Shown piece by piece: positions 57,683-64,000 of a stretch of 64,000 bases of DNA. Every line of letters begins with the position of its first letter. Position 1 is the stretch's first letter. The position numbers and the translations under genes were made by a program. Origin of the DNA: Acidithiobacillus sulfurivorans. GTDB taxonomy: Bacteria > Pseudomonadota > Gammaproteobacteria > Acidithiobacillales > Acidithiobacillaceae. The notes beneath the pieces were generated by a model, which saw only the letters and a program-made list of their open reading frames with translations, had not been told where the DNA came from and did no database searches. The stretch lies in assembly GCF_018853815.1 (NCBI RefSeq), contig NZ_JAAOMP010000036.1, forward strand, positions 1 through 64,000, given 5' to 3'.

Positions 57683-58426
57683 TTATGAATTTAAGGGGGT
57701 AATATGCAATTGCTCGTCCCGGCTGTAAACCTGCGCAGGTTTTCCCCAAAGAGGGTGGTCCGGTTCGAGGGTCCGATATAACCCTGCGATGGAAACTAGT
57801 TCTGCCTCCAGCGCCATACAAAATATACGGGCATTTTCATCTCCGTTGACTCCGGCCAAAGCGCGACCGCGCAGCGGTCCGTAAACATGAATGTTGCGGT
57901 CAGCGATGATTTCAGCTCCGGCGTTGACGGTTGCCATACAGACCAGATCGCCATTACGCGCGTAATTGCGTTGTCCGCTGCGCACCGGGAGCTCAATGAG
58001 CAGGCCAGCAGATGGAGCTGCGCTGGGTGCGGGAGATGGCTGGCTTATGGTTACTTCGGAGTTCACTGGAGAGCGCTGGGCTTGTCCACGCAATACCGGA
58101 AGGTGAAGGGATGTGGCCAGCAACTGATGGGGTGTTGCGGCATTGCGTATGCCTACGGGCATCCAACCTGCAGTCCTTAATACCTGCATGATTTTTTCGA
58201 GGGCCAGCGGGGCTTCTTCGGGAATGCCGCTCAGGTCCAAGACCAGCGGTGATTCCTGATGGAATGCCGCCGCAGCAGGATGACGGCAGTGTTCTTCGTC
58301 AATGCGCACCTTGAGCAAGGCCGGGTCATTACTTTCCAACTGTAAAACAGAAAGCGTAAACACGCCCCCACTCAAGCGTAAAGGGGAAAATTCGGGAGAG
58401 CCCGCTTCTGTTTTTTTAGCAGACAT
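57683..58426 (-). CDS. minC: Septum site-determining protein MinC
   Basis: A 247-residue FtsZ polymerisation inhibitor. The N-terminal domain is about 100 residues (GGVFTLSVLQLESNDPALLKVRIDEE). After a Pro/Ser linker comes the C-terminal beta-helix with YARNGDLVCMATVNAGAEIIADRNIHVYGPLRGRALAG, which contains the RGRALAG MinD-binding motif. The ATG at 58424-58426 has no clear ribosome site, because the preceding bases form a parS site. Confidence 0.94.
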   Translation of the reverse strand: MSAKKTEAGSPEFSPLRLSGGVFTLSVLQLESNDPALLKVRIDEEHCRHPAAAAFHQESPLVLDLSGIPEEAPLALEKIMQVLRTAGWMPVGIRNAATPHQLLATSLHLPVLRGQAQRSPVNSEVTISQPSPAPSAAPSAGLLIELPVRSGQRNYARNGDLVCMATVNAGAEIIADRNIHVYGPLRGRALAGVNGDENARIFCMALEAELVSIAGLYRTLEPDHPLWGKPAQVYSRDEQLHITPLNS

Positions 58427-58441
58427 GTTTCACGTGAAACA
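58426..58441. promoter_or_regulatory. parS centromere site
   Basis: TGTTTCACGTGAAACA, the perfect 16-bp palindromic consensus bound by chromosomal ParB. Its first base is the A of the minC start codon complement, so ParB bound here would cover the start of minC. It lies about 11 kb from the dnaA-dnaN origin candidate, as expected for an origin-proximal parS. Confidence 0.93.
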
Positions 58442-58456
58442 TTTCATGATCTCCGT

Positions 58457-58783
58457 TTATGCTTCTTTCAGGAGTGGACGCTTATCGGTTTTGCCGTTCC
58501 AGGTTTCTGCATCGGCTAGAGCACTTTTCTTGCGCAAAATGACAGGCCATTTTTTGGTGAGTTCAGCATTGATGGCGGTGAAATCGCGCTGGTCTTCCGG
58601 CACCTCGTCTTCGGCAAAAATGGCATCTGCCGGGCATTCGGGAATACAGGCGGCGCAGTCAATACATTCGTCAGGATCAATAACCAGAAAATTTGGGCCT
58701 TCATGAAAGCATTCTACAGGACACACCTCTGCACAATCGGTGTACTTGCACTGGATACAGTTTTCGGTAACGACGTAAGTCAT
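58457..58783 (-). CDS. fdxA: 7Fe-type ferredoxin (FdxA family)
   Basis: A 108-residue ferredoxin with a [3Fe-4S]/[4Fe-4S] pattern: C9, C12, C17, C21 and C25 region [17 protein letters not shown], then C40, C43, C46 and C50 ([11 protein letters not shown]). The 50-residue C-terminal extension ending KRPLLKEA is typical of this class. Its ATG overlaps the topA stop (ATGA). Electron partner unknown. Confidence 0.93.
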   Translation of the reverse strand: MTYVVTENCIQCKYTDCAEVCPVECFHEGPNFLVIDPDECIDCAACIPECPADAIFAEDEVPEDQRDFTAINAELTKKWPVILRKKSALADAETWNGKTDKRPLLKEA

Positions 58784-61266
58784 GGGTTGTCTACTTTTTT
58801 ACTGGCGCGCTTGCGTGGCGCGGGTTTGTCGACGGGAGTTGCTGAGGCCTTGGTGGTTTTTTTAGTCGTGGTCTTTTTCGCGGGACTTTTCGCTTTCTTG
58901 CTGGTGGCTTTGCGCGCTGGAGCTTTGGCGGGCGCGGCGCGTTTTTCCCGAGGAGGCGGCGGCGTATAGTCAACCAGCAGTGCAGCAATTTCTGCTTCAC
59001 TGGCGTTCACCTGAAAATGGAATCCGCATTCTTGCTGAGGACAGGCGAGTTGTTCTCCCAGTCGTTTTCCACTTTTTTCAATCATGATTGGCCAGGCACA
59101 ACGTGGACAGGCTTTGGCAACCGGTGGCCCCCAGACGGCGTAAGTGCATTTTGGATAGGTATTGCAGGAATAAAATACTTTGCCATAACGACTGCGCTTT
59201 TCTACCAGTTCGCCTTCTCCACATTGCGGACAAGTGACACCGGAAGACTTGGGCTGGGTCAGCGGTTCAATGTGCTTGCATTCCGGATACCCACTGCAGG
59301 AAATAAAGCGACCGTAGCGACCGGTTTTATAGACCAGAGGCTTTCCGCAGTCGGGACAGTCGCGACCAACGGGTTCAGGGGCTTCCCGGGGTCCGTCCAC
59401 GGGACGGGTGTACTTGCAATCGGGGTATCCTGAACAGGCGACAAAACGGCCATGACGTCCAAGGCGCAGAAATAGTGGCTTTCCACATTCAGGACAATTT
59501 TCGTCCATGGCTTCGCTGGTGGCTTCTGCGCGACTGACGTTAGCTTTTTCATCCAGCAGGGAGCGAAATGGTCCCCAAAATTCGTTCAGTACCGGCCGCC
59601 ATTGCTTCTCGCCACGGGAGATGGCATCCAGCTCATCTTCCATTCCTGCGGTAAAGTTGTAGTCCACATAACGCTCAAAATGATTGGACAGGAAACGTCC
59701 AACGACTCTGCCCAGATCGGTGGGTCTAAAGCGACGCTGTTCCGTTTCTACATATTCGCGATTTTGCAGGGTCTGAATAATACTGGCATAAGTAGAGGGC
59801 CTCCCGATGCCATGTGCTTCCAGTGTTTTTACCAGCGTCGCATCACTATAGCGGGGTGGCGGTTCGGTAAAATGCTGGTCCGAATCTACGCCCTGGACTT
59901 GCGGCTGATCGCCTTGTTCCAGAGGCGGGAGAATACGATTATTTTCATCTTCGTCCGTATCATCTTTCCCTTCCAGATAAACCGCCATGAACCCAGGGAA
60001 AGTAACGGTCGAACCGTTGGCACGCAGCGTCCAGTGGGTCCCAGCATCCATGTCTACAGCGACCATATCCAGGCGGGCTGGGGCCATCTGACAGGCGACG
60101 CTGCGTTTCCAGATCAGATCATATAGCCGCCACAAATCCTTTTCGAGAATACCCTGCAGCATTTCCGGAGTTCGACTGATGTCCGTCGGGCGCACAGCTT
60201 CGTGCGCTTCCTGGGCATTTTTGGTTTTGGTTTTGTAACGGCGCGGGCTTTCAGGTACAAATTCATGACCATAATGATGGTCGATAAAACCGCGAATATC
60301 GGCAATGGCTTCTTCGGAAAGATTGACGGCATCTGTACGCATGTAACTGATCAGGCCGACGGTTTCACTTCCAATGTTTATGCCTTCATAAAGCTGCTGG
60401 GCGACGCGCATGGTGCGGCTGGCGTTGAACCCCAGTTTGCGGGAGGCTTCCTGCTGCAGAGTGGACGTTGTAAAGGGCGCGGCAGGCTGACGTTGCCGGC
60501 TTTTACGCTCCACTTCGCGGACCTGAAGCGGTTGCTGCTGCATATCCGCTTCCATACTGCTGCGTATGGTTTCTGCCTGGGTTTCATTGTTGATATCAAA
60601 TTGTTCCAGTTTTTTGTTTTGCCAGTGCGTCAAACGCCCGGAGAACTCACTTTCGTTGTGCAGCAGGCGTGCGGCAATAGTCCAATATTCCTGGCTGACA
60701 AAAGCTTCAATTTCATCTTCCCGCTCGCAGATCAGACGCAGGGCGGCACTTTGCACCCGACCAGCAGAAAGGCCGGGACGCACTTTGCGCCACAGCAGCG
60801 GCGACAAATTGAAGCCTACCAAATAGTCCAAGGCCCGCCGGGCCTGTTGGGCATTGACCAGATCCATGGCGATTTCGCGGGGATTGGCAATGGCTTCCTG
60901 TACGGCCTTTTTGGTGATTTCGTGAAAAACCACGCGCTGGGCGGGCTTGTTTCCCAACTGCTTGCGCTCGCGCAGCAGTTCTACCAAATGCCAGGATATA
61001 GCCTCGCCTTCGCGGTCCGGATCGGTGGCGAGCCAGAGTTTGTCAGCCTTGCGCAATGCCTTGATAATGGCCTCGACATGCCGTTCATTGCGCTCAATGG
61101 TTTCATAGCGCATGGCAAAATCCTGCTCAGGATCAACGGCCCCTTCTTTGGGGCGAAGATCACGAACGTGACCATAAGAGGCTAGAACTTCAAAATCATC
61201 CCCGAGATATTTCTGGATGGTTTTGGCTTTGGCAGGAGATTCGACAATTACGAGCTGATGGGCCAT
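58780..61266 (-). CDS. topA: DNA topoisomerase I
   Basis: An 828-residue type IA enzyme that relaxes negative supercoils. It begins [18 protein letters not shown] (TOPRIM) with [13 protein letters not shown], and the active tyrosine lies in [14 protein letters not shown]. Four C-terminal zinc-finger modules are visible (CPECG, CPDCG, CPQCG and CPRC with paired cysteines). The last 60 residues are a Lys/Ala/Pro-rich tail that probably binds DNA non-specifically. ATG 61266 follows the smg stop. Confidence 0.97.
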   Translation of the reverse strand: MAHQLVIVESPAKAKTIQKYLGDDFEVLASYGHVRDLRPKEGAVDPEQDFAMRYETIERNERHVEAIIKALRKADKLWLATDPDREGEAISWHLVELLRERKQLGNKPAQRVVFHEITKKAVQEAIANPREIAMDLVNAQQARRALDYLVGFNLSPLLWRKVRPGLSAGRVQSAALRLICEREDEIEAFVSQEYWTIAARLLHNESEFSGRLTHWQNKKLEQFDINNETQAETIRSSMEADMQQQPLQVREVERKSRQRQPAAPFTTSTLQQEASRKLGFNASRTMRVAQQLYEGINIGSETVGLISYMRTDAVNLSEEAIADIRGFIDHHYGHEFVPESPRRYKTKTKNAQEAHEAVRPTDISRTPEMLQGILEKDLWRLYDLIWKRSVACQMAPARLDMVAVDMDAGTHWTLRANGSTVTFPGFMAVYLEGKDDTDEDENNRILPPLEQGDQPQVQGVDSDQHFTEPPPRYSDATLVKTLEAHGIGRPSTYASIIQTLQNREYVETEQRRFRPTDLGRVVGRFLSNHFERYVDYNFTAGMEDELDAISRGEKQWRPVLNEFWGPFRSLLDEKANVSRAEATSEAMDENCPECGKPLFLRLGRHGRFVACSGYPDCKYTRPVDGPREAPEPVGRDCPDCGKPLVYKTGRYGRFISCSGYPECKHIEPLTQPKSSGVTCPQCGEGELVEKRSRYGKVFYSCNTYPKCTYAVWGPPVAKACPRCAWPIMIEKSGKRLGEQLACPQQECGFHFQVNASEAEIAALLVDYTPPPPREKRAAPAKAPARKATSKKAKSPAKKTTTKKTTKASATPVDKPAPRKRASKKVDNP

Positions 61267-61269
61267 AGG

Positions 61270-61707
61270 TCAGTGCAGTATCCGCGTTCCGTCTGTGTCC
61301 AGTAAGGCATCTACCCAGAGCGCTTCCGGGCCTGGATCGTTGGCCATTACCATGAAGGCAACCCAATCAAGGGTTTCCATATCCATATCCTCAAGGTCGA
61401 GGGCCAGTAAACGATCAATGATCCGTTCGCGCATGGCGCCGTTAATGACGCCCAGACGTTCCCAGTCATGCAGTTGACCGCGTGCTGCCACAGAAAGGTT
61501 CTGTAGCTCGTAGGGATGATAGGCGCGCAGCGCTCTGGGGCTGGTATCTTCCTGTTCTTCAACAGCAAAACCTTCCATCCAGTCGAGGGCGCGCTGAATG
61601 TCGGCGTCGGGAAAACCTACGGCACGAAGATGATCTTCAATAACCGCGTCGTCTTCGTCGTCGAGGTGATCCAGTAGGTATGTAATTATGTCTATGACGT
61701 CTTCCAT
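61270..61707 (-). CDS. smg: Smg family protein (DUF494)
   Basis: A 145-residue acidic protein starting MEDVIDIITYLLDHLDDEDDAVIEDHLRAVGF, the typical Smg opening. Found in Gammaproteobacteria between dprA and topA, as here. Biochemical role is not established. Confidence 0.92.
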   Translation of the reverse strand: MEDVIDIITYLLDHLDDEDDAVIEDHLRAVGFPDADIQRALDWMEGFAVEEQEDTSPRALRAYHPYELQNLSVAARGQLHDWERLGVINGAMRERIIDRLLALDLEDMDMETLDWVAFMVMANDPGPEALWVDALLDTDGTRILH

Positions 61708-61717
61708 GCCAGAGCCT

Positions 61718-62815
61718 TCAGGGTGCAGGAGGGAGGCGACAGAACCGGCCGCCGGGACTGGCCGTGAGGTAACCTGATATTTCCATTTCCAAGAGGATGG
61801 CCGAAAGCTCGCCCAGCGTCAATCCACAACGCGCAGCAATTTCTTCCGCTGTCAGAGGATCAAAGCCCATGGCTGCCCAGACTTTCGCCTGATGGGGATC
61901 GTCTGGTTGCCAATTATCCGCTGCTGTTACCGGTCGGGCCTGGCATAATGCGCCAAATAGCGGACCCAGCTCGCTCAACACATCCTCGGCACTTTCTACC
62001 AGTTTGGCACCGTCACGAATCAGGCGATGCGGACCTCGGGACAATGGTGAATGGATCGAACCGGGTACCGCAAATACTTCTCGCCCCTGTTCCATAGCGA
62101 GGCGGGCAGTAATCAGGGAGCCGCTGTTTTCCGCTGCCTCAACAATCAGTACACCCAGACTGAGCCCGCTGATGATGCGGTTGCGACGCGGAAACAGGCC
62201 ACTATGTGGCGCGGTTTCCGGAGCCTGTTCACTGACGAGCAGGCCATGCTCGATAATCTGGTGCGCCAACTGTAAATGGGTGCGCGGATAAATCAGATCG
62301 GCACCGGTGCCCAGTACGGCAACAGTTCCGCTGGCCAGAGCACCACGATGGGCTGCAGCGTCAATGCCCAAGGCCAGGCCGCTAGTGATGATCAGTCCCG
62401 TTTCACCAAGACTGCGGGCAAAAGCTTCTGCAGTAGCTGCCCCTAAAGCCGTTGCCGAGCGGCTGCCGACAATGGCCAGCATGGGCTGGTTCAGGCAGGA
62501 ACGCTGTCCCCGGATAAACAACAGGGGCGGTGGGTCGGGAATTTGCCGCAGCAAAGGCGGATAATCCGCATCTGTCCAGCGACATAAATCCGTATCGGGA
62601 CTATTCAGCCAGCGTCGGTCAGCAGGACGGATAAGGTCATCGGGATCTTTTTGTAGAGCCTGGATTTGTTTTGCGGACAAACCGAGGTCTTGTAACAGGC
62701 CGGCACCCGTTTGAAAGCAGGCGGCAGCATGGCTAAAGCGCTCCAGTAAAGCCTGTTGCCGCTGCGGCCCCAAACCGTTAATTCGGCAAAGTGCCAGCCA
62801 GGCGGCATCAGACAT
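61718..62815 (-). CDS. dprA: DNA processing protein DprA (Smf)
   Basis: A 365-residue protein that loads RecA on incoming single-stranded DNA in transformation. The Rossmann-like core is recognised in AIVGSRSATALGAATAEAFARSLG and ITSGLALGIDAAAHRGAL. A C-terminal winged-helix region follows (LTAEEIAARCGLTLGELSAILLEME). Its start overlaps the lysM stop by one base (TAATG). Confidence 0.95.
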   Translation of the reverse strand: MSDAAWLALCRINGLGPQRQQALLERFSHAAACFQTGAGLLQDLGLSAKQIQALQKDPDDLIRPADRRWLNSPDTDLCRWTDADYPPLLRQIPDPPPLLFIRGQRSCLNQPMLAIVGSRSATALGAATAEAFARSLGETGLIITSGLALGIDAAAHRGALASGTVAVLGTGADLIYPRTHLQLAHQIIEHGLLVSEQAPETAPHSGLFPRRNRIISGLSLGVLIVEAAENSGSLITARLAMEQGREVFAVPGSIHSPLSRGPHRLIRDGAKLVESAEDVLSELGPLFGALCQARPVTAADNWQPDDPHQAKVWAAMGFDPLTAEEIAARCGLTLGELSAILLEMEISGYLTASPGGRFCRLPPAP

Positions 62816-63882
62816 TATTTTTGCACAGTGTCATCGGCTGAGGCAGGACTGTGGATTTCATCCCCCAGACGGATGCTCCGACTGGCCATGGTGATGACCG
62901 CATAGGAAACCGAGGGGAAAACCCGGAACACCATGATATCGCCAATGGTTTGGTCCGGCAGTGCAAAGGCCTTGCCGGTAACCGCATTGGTTGTTACCCC
63001 GCTACGCTGAATCTGCAGGATATTACCAAGCTTGAGATCGTCCTGGGCACCCTGATCAATAATGACTACCTGGCCGACGGTCAGCGCCGGGTTCCCATCC
63101 AGTTGGCCAATGATATGGCCCACGACAGCATGGAGGGGGGCACTGGGAAAATAATGAGGGATTGCCGTCGTGACTACGGGTACCAGGCGTGCACCAAGAT
63201 CAATTTCTTTGCGCATTTTGGTGATTTGCACCGCAGCGTGATGGCCACTCTGGGTGACCGTCACTTGCCCCAGGTCTTCCAGAGCATAGCCCAAAGAACG
63301 ATGGGTCTTGGCCTGGAATAACTCCGGTCCCAGGGTGACGACTTGGTAGCGGCTGCCAACAGGGGCTTTTTCCAGTCCGACCGTGTAGAGCGTATTCCCG
63401 GTCACATAGGTGGGCCTTTGCTGGGCGGCTGCAGCCAGATAAGGCAGTTGCGCGAAGGTTTTTTTACTGTCGATTACGCCGGGGCTGCCGAGAAAGGGCA
63501 TCACTTCACCGGTAGAAACCGAGGGTACGGCCTCTTTCGACATTTGTGGACGCAGCTCCACAAAATTGGTTCCGTTTTCACTGAAAGACGATGCGAGACC
63601 CAGTTCGGGTTCACCATTGGCACCGTAGCGGATGACAATGCGATCACCAGGATAAATCAGGTTGGGGTTTTGAATGTAGGGATTTTTGTGCCATATCTGT
63701 GGCCACTGCCAGGGATGAACCAGAAAATGGCCGGCAATGCCCCAGAGGGTATCTCCAGGTTTTACGGTATAACTTTGTTGTGTGCGCAGTTGAATCCCGG
63801 CAGGCGCCGCTTGGGCTATTACCGGAGCCAGGGCGCTCAGGCCGAGGGTAAAAACAAGGTTGCGCCATATGTGTTTGTGCAT
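62815..63882 (-). CDS. Exported LysM-domain protein
   Basis: A 355-residue protein with a signal peptide (LVFTLGLSALAPVIAQA) and one LysM peptidoglycan-binding module near the start of the mature protein (YTVKPGDTLWGIAGHFLVHPWQWPQIW). The rest has no domain I recognise, but similar LysM proteins precede dprA-smg-topA in many Gammaproteobacteria. ATG 63882 follows GGAG. Start of the minus-strand lysM-dprA-smg-topA-fdxA run. Confidence 0.88.
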   Translation of the reverse strand: MHKHIWRNLVFTLGLSALAPVIAQAAPAGIQLRTQQSYTVKPGDTLWGIAGHFLVHPWQWPQIWHKNPYIQNPNLIYPGDRIVIRYGANGEPELGLASSFSENGTNFVELRPQMSKEAVPSVSTGEVMPFLGSPGVIDSKKTFAQLPYLAAAAQQRPTYVTGNTLYTVGLEKAPVGSRYQVVTLGPELFQAKTHRSLGYALEDLGQVTVTQSGHHAAVQITKMRKEIDLGARLVPVVTTAIPHYFPSAPLHAVVGHIIGQLDGNPALTVGQVVIIDQGAQDDLKLGNILQIQRSGVTTNAVTGKAFALPDQTIGDIMVFRVFPSVSYAVITMASRSIRLGDEIHSPASADDTVQK

Positions 63883-63972
63883 GTAATGATCTCCGCTGGA
63901 CTTCCGCAGGGGATAGTATTAGTCCAAGATACGTTTTTTGCCGGATAGCCCTTCGTTTAATTGGTGGTAAAA

Positions 63973-64000
63973 ATGTCGCTCCTGAAAATACTCGAATTTC
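63973..64000 (+). CDS. def: Peptide deformylase, N-terminus only (cut by window edge)
   Basis: Nine codons (MSLLKILEF) are visible, matching the usual Def start of the MxxLxILEFPDPRL type. Divergence from a lysM-dprA run is the common position of def-fmt. GGTGG is the likely ribosome site. The identification rests on this short stretch and on context. Confidence 0.6.

Overview
The window looks like a chromosomal segment around the replication origin of a mid-GC gammaproteobacterium-like organism. The gene set (dnaA-dnaN-recF-gyrB, rpmH-rnpA-yidD-yidC-mnmE, lysM-dprA-smg-topA, minCDE, nadD-rsfS-rlmH), the membrane cytochrome c and the ferredoxin-coupled enzymes fit the Acidithiobacillus group (Acidithiobacillia). 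That placement is inference from gene content; no rRNA, tRNA or CRISPR array was seen.

Layout. 1-9,073 (minus strand): a nine-gene carbohydrate uptake block. It holds a ribokinase, a CUT2 ribose/fructose-type ABC transporter, an outer-membrane porin and a CUT1 ABC transporter resembling the Pseudomonas glucose/mannose system Gts. The last gene, a MalK-type ATPase, is broken at the left edge by an 84-bp inverted foldback. 9,322-12,406 (minus): two overlapping, AT-rich genes for MutS-family ATPases of unknown role. 12,664-20,713 (plus): a complete glycerol/dihydroxyacetone operon, glpD-glpK-glpF-dhaK-dhaL-dhaM, in which DhaM carries EIIA, HPr and a full enzyme I. 20,710-24,652 (minus): a c-di-GMP group with a heme-globin-coupled GGDEF/EAL/CZB protein, a small overlapping ORF and a PilZ protein. 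24,857-26,524: ettA. 26,559-29,436 (minus): a GC-rich, decayed type I restriction locus in which hsdR is fused to the 3' part of hsdM.

29,635-39,983: mainly plus-strand housekeeping genes (rpmH, rnpA, yidD, yidC, mnmE, nadD, rsfS, rlmH, an envelope lipoprotein/OmpA-like pair, maf, rng), with hsp20 (sigma-32 promoter) and an lpxL-like acyltransferase on the minus strand. A 198-bp palindromic element follows rng. 40,199-43,666 (minus): comEA-like, HIT protein, hemL, thiE and thiD. 43,753-44,487: an orphan membrane cytochrome c. 44,488-47,546: the likely origin region, with two DnaA-box clusters and an extremely AT-rich tract around an SDR gene and dnaA. 47,547-52,123: dnaN, recF and gyrB. 52,138-56,522: a metallophosphatase and a 1,162-residue multidomain flavin/Fe-S oxidoreductase. 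56,601-63,882 (minus): minE, minD and minC, a perfect parS site overlapping the minC start codon, a 7Fe-type ferredoxin, topA, smg, dprA and a LysM protein. The start of def runs off the right edge.

How the genes work together. The left part gives a route from outer membrane to cytoplasm for sugars and for glycerol/DHA. The centre couples oxygen sensing to c-di-GMP. The right part concentrates replication initiation, chromosome segregation (parS), division-site placement (Min) and supercoiling (gyrB, topA). Most promising for new biology are the MutS-like gene pair, the GltD-PyrK-like fusion enzyme, the globin/GGDEF/ESL/CZB sensor with its neighbours, and the parS-minC overlap.
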